NCBI GenBank assembly: GCA_945981915.1
Contig: CAMFRJ010000069.1
Location: 1-6,705, forward strand
Origin: an uncultured Erysipelotrichaceae bacterium
Lineage (GTDB): Bacteria > Bacillota_I > Bacilli_A > Erysipelotrichales > Coprobacillaceae
DNA: 6,705 nt
Reading direction: 5' to 3'
Numbering within the stretch: the stretch's first letter is position 1; every line of letters starts with the position of its first letter. This document shows positions 6,180-6,705 of this stretch, one piece after another. The notes under the pieces are model-generated. The model had not been told where the DNA came from. It worked only from the letters and a program-made list of their open reading frames with translations, and ran no database searches. Both the position numbers and the translations under genes were made by a program.

Positions 6180-6705
6180 TATACCCCTCCTTTGTTAAAT
6201 GTCTTTTTCTTTGTATATCTTTCCAAATCATCAACATTGCATAAGCGAAAACATTGATCAAAACAAACAAACTCATGCGTGTCAACACACTATTGAAAAT
6301 AATAAATAACGGATGATAAAGAGTCATACGATAAAAGAAAGATCCCGTTACTATTCCACCTATCGTTACAGGTATAGCCATTCTTTGTAAAAGCGGCATC
6401 ATTTTTCCTTTAAAGATGACAGATATCAAGATCATGATAACTCCTATTCCTAAATCACCTAACAATAGTGCTGATATCATCATCACTATCATCAACAAGG
6501 ATGTTGGATCAAAAACATCACCTTTTTTAAAATGAATAAGTGTTTCAAATGGTCTTACAAATGGATTATTTTTCACAATCACTGGTGAAATCATACCAAA
6601 TTGACAATAAATATCAGCAGGTAATTCTATAATAGATACATCTTCCATATTGAATATTTGCTTCATTTCATTTCTGCCAAATGGACTATAAGCATAAATA
6701 AGTCC
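6145..6705 (-). CDS. subunit-I (a)-like membrane protein, 5' end outside window
   Basis: The frame is open from the window edge to TAA at 6145-6147, giving 186 codons. There is no start in sight, and M at 6666 is only an internal methionine. The protein aligns by eye with residues about 275-465 of the neighbouring ntpI product. The end of the soluble domain matches (IIELPAD against VDILPAT; VKNNPFVRPF against LKNSWFALPF), as do DPTSLL against DPTLL and LLLGDLGIGVI against IMFGDLGQGII. About four membrane helices follow, then a basic tail (KDIQRKRHLTKEG) where ntpI has NVKKKNIGEA. The gene then ends, so the second half of the membrane domain and both arginines (R559 and R611 in ntpI) have no counterpart. 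The intact frame and the 35-nt overlap with ntpI argue for a maintained gene rather than decay. Its role is unknown; an accessory stator or assembly protein for the same ATPase is a guess. The product continues upstream, so its full length cannot be given. Confidence 0.8.
   Translation of the reverse strand, partial: GLIYAYSPFGRNEMKQIFNMEDVSIIELPADIYCQFGMISPVIVKNNPFVRPFETLIHFKKGDVFDPTSLLMIVMMISALLLGDLGIGVIMILISVIFKGKMMPLLQRMAIPVTIGGIVTGSFFYRMTLYHPLFIIFNSVLTRMSLFVLINVFAYAMLMIWKDIQRKRHLTKEGYNGDFKAKFSEY
6186..6191 (-). promoter_or_regulatory. ribosome binding site of ntpI
   Basis: On the minus strand AGGAGG (within AAAGGAGGGG) is 6 nt before ATG 6179. It lies inside the coding end of the upstream subunit-I-like gene. 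It confirms that the overlapping 6179 start, rather than a later codon, is the real one. Confidence 0.85.

Larger units (their letters stand above)
21..6705 (-). other. V/A-type ATPase operon segment
   Basis: Seven minus-strand genes lie in the order I-like, I, K, F, E, A, B. They are separated by 14, 14, 13, 11 and 12 nt after the initial 35-nt overlap. No gap could hold a promoter or terminator, so a single transcript is expected, entering from the right and leaving at the left. Subunits C, D and G/H are absent from this stretch. No region of 300 bases lacks a gene. Confidence 0.92.

Noticed and set aside
6145..6666. Treating M at 6666 as the start of a 173-residue gene
   Set aside because: The frame is open for 13 further codons to the window edge, those codons fit the subunit I soluble domain, and there is no ribosome binding site before 6666.

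Overview
The window is a single, tightly packed minus-strand operon segment for a bacterial V/A-type (rotary) ATPase. It is cut at both ends. Every gene reads right to left, so the 5' end of the transcript lies beyond position 6705. The DNA is AT-rich, with strong AGGAGG Shine-Dalgarno sites and Firmicutes-type NtpA, NtpB, NtpI and NtpK proteins. This points to a low-GC Bacillota, with a gut-type Erysipelotrichia or Clostridia member a reasonable but unproven guess. Positions 1-20 are not genomic: they match the Nextera (Tn5) mosaic-end sequencing adapter, so position 21 is the true left edge of the contig.

In transcription order the layout is as follows. At 6705-6145 is the 3' part of a membrane protein that aligns with the middle of subunit I (a) but stops before the half carrying the essential arginines. 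Next come subunit I (6179-4266), the ring subunit K/c (4251-3817), central-stalk subunit F (3802-3494), peripheral-stalk subunit E (3480-2884), catalytic subunit A (2872-1121) and nucleotide-binding subunit B (1108-21, missing its C-terminus). The gaps are only 11-14 nt, except that subunit I starts 35 nt inside the upstream gene. In most junctions the stop codon is part of, or touches, the next Shine-Dalgarno. No promoter, terminator, RNA gene, repeat, CRISPR array or mobile element is visible.

A3B3 hydrolyses or makes ATP, F belongs to the central rotor shaft, E forms the peripheral stalk, and K forms the membrane ring that turns against I. Subunits C (d), D and G/H, which are needed for a complete enzyme, are not in the window. 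D would be expected just past the left edge. C is not between K and A as it is in the Enterococcus hirae ntp operon.

The points most worth a second look are the C-terminally shortened subunit-I paralogue next to a complete subunit I, the unusual K subunit (a single c-type hairpin behind a signal-like N-terminal half), a cysteine cluster in the bulge domain of A, and the adapter, which adds a false in-frame tail to subunit B.
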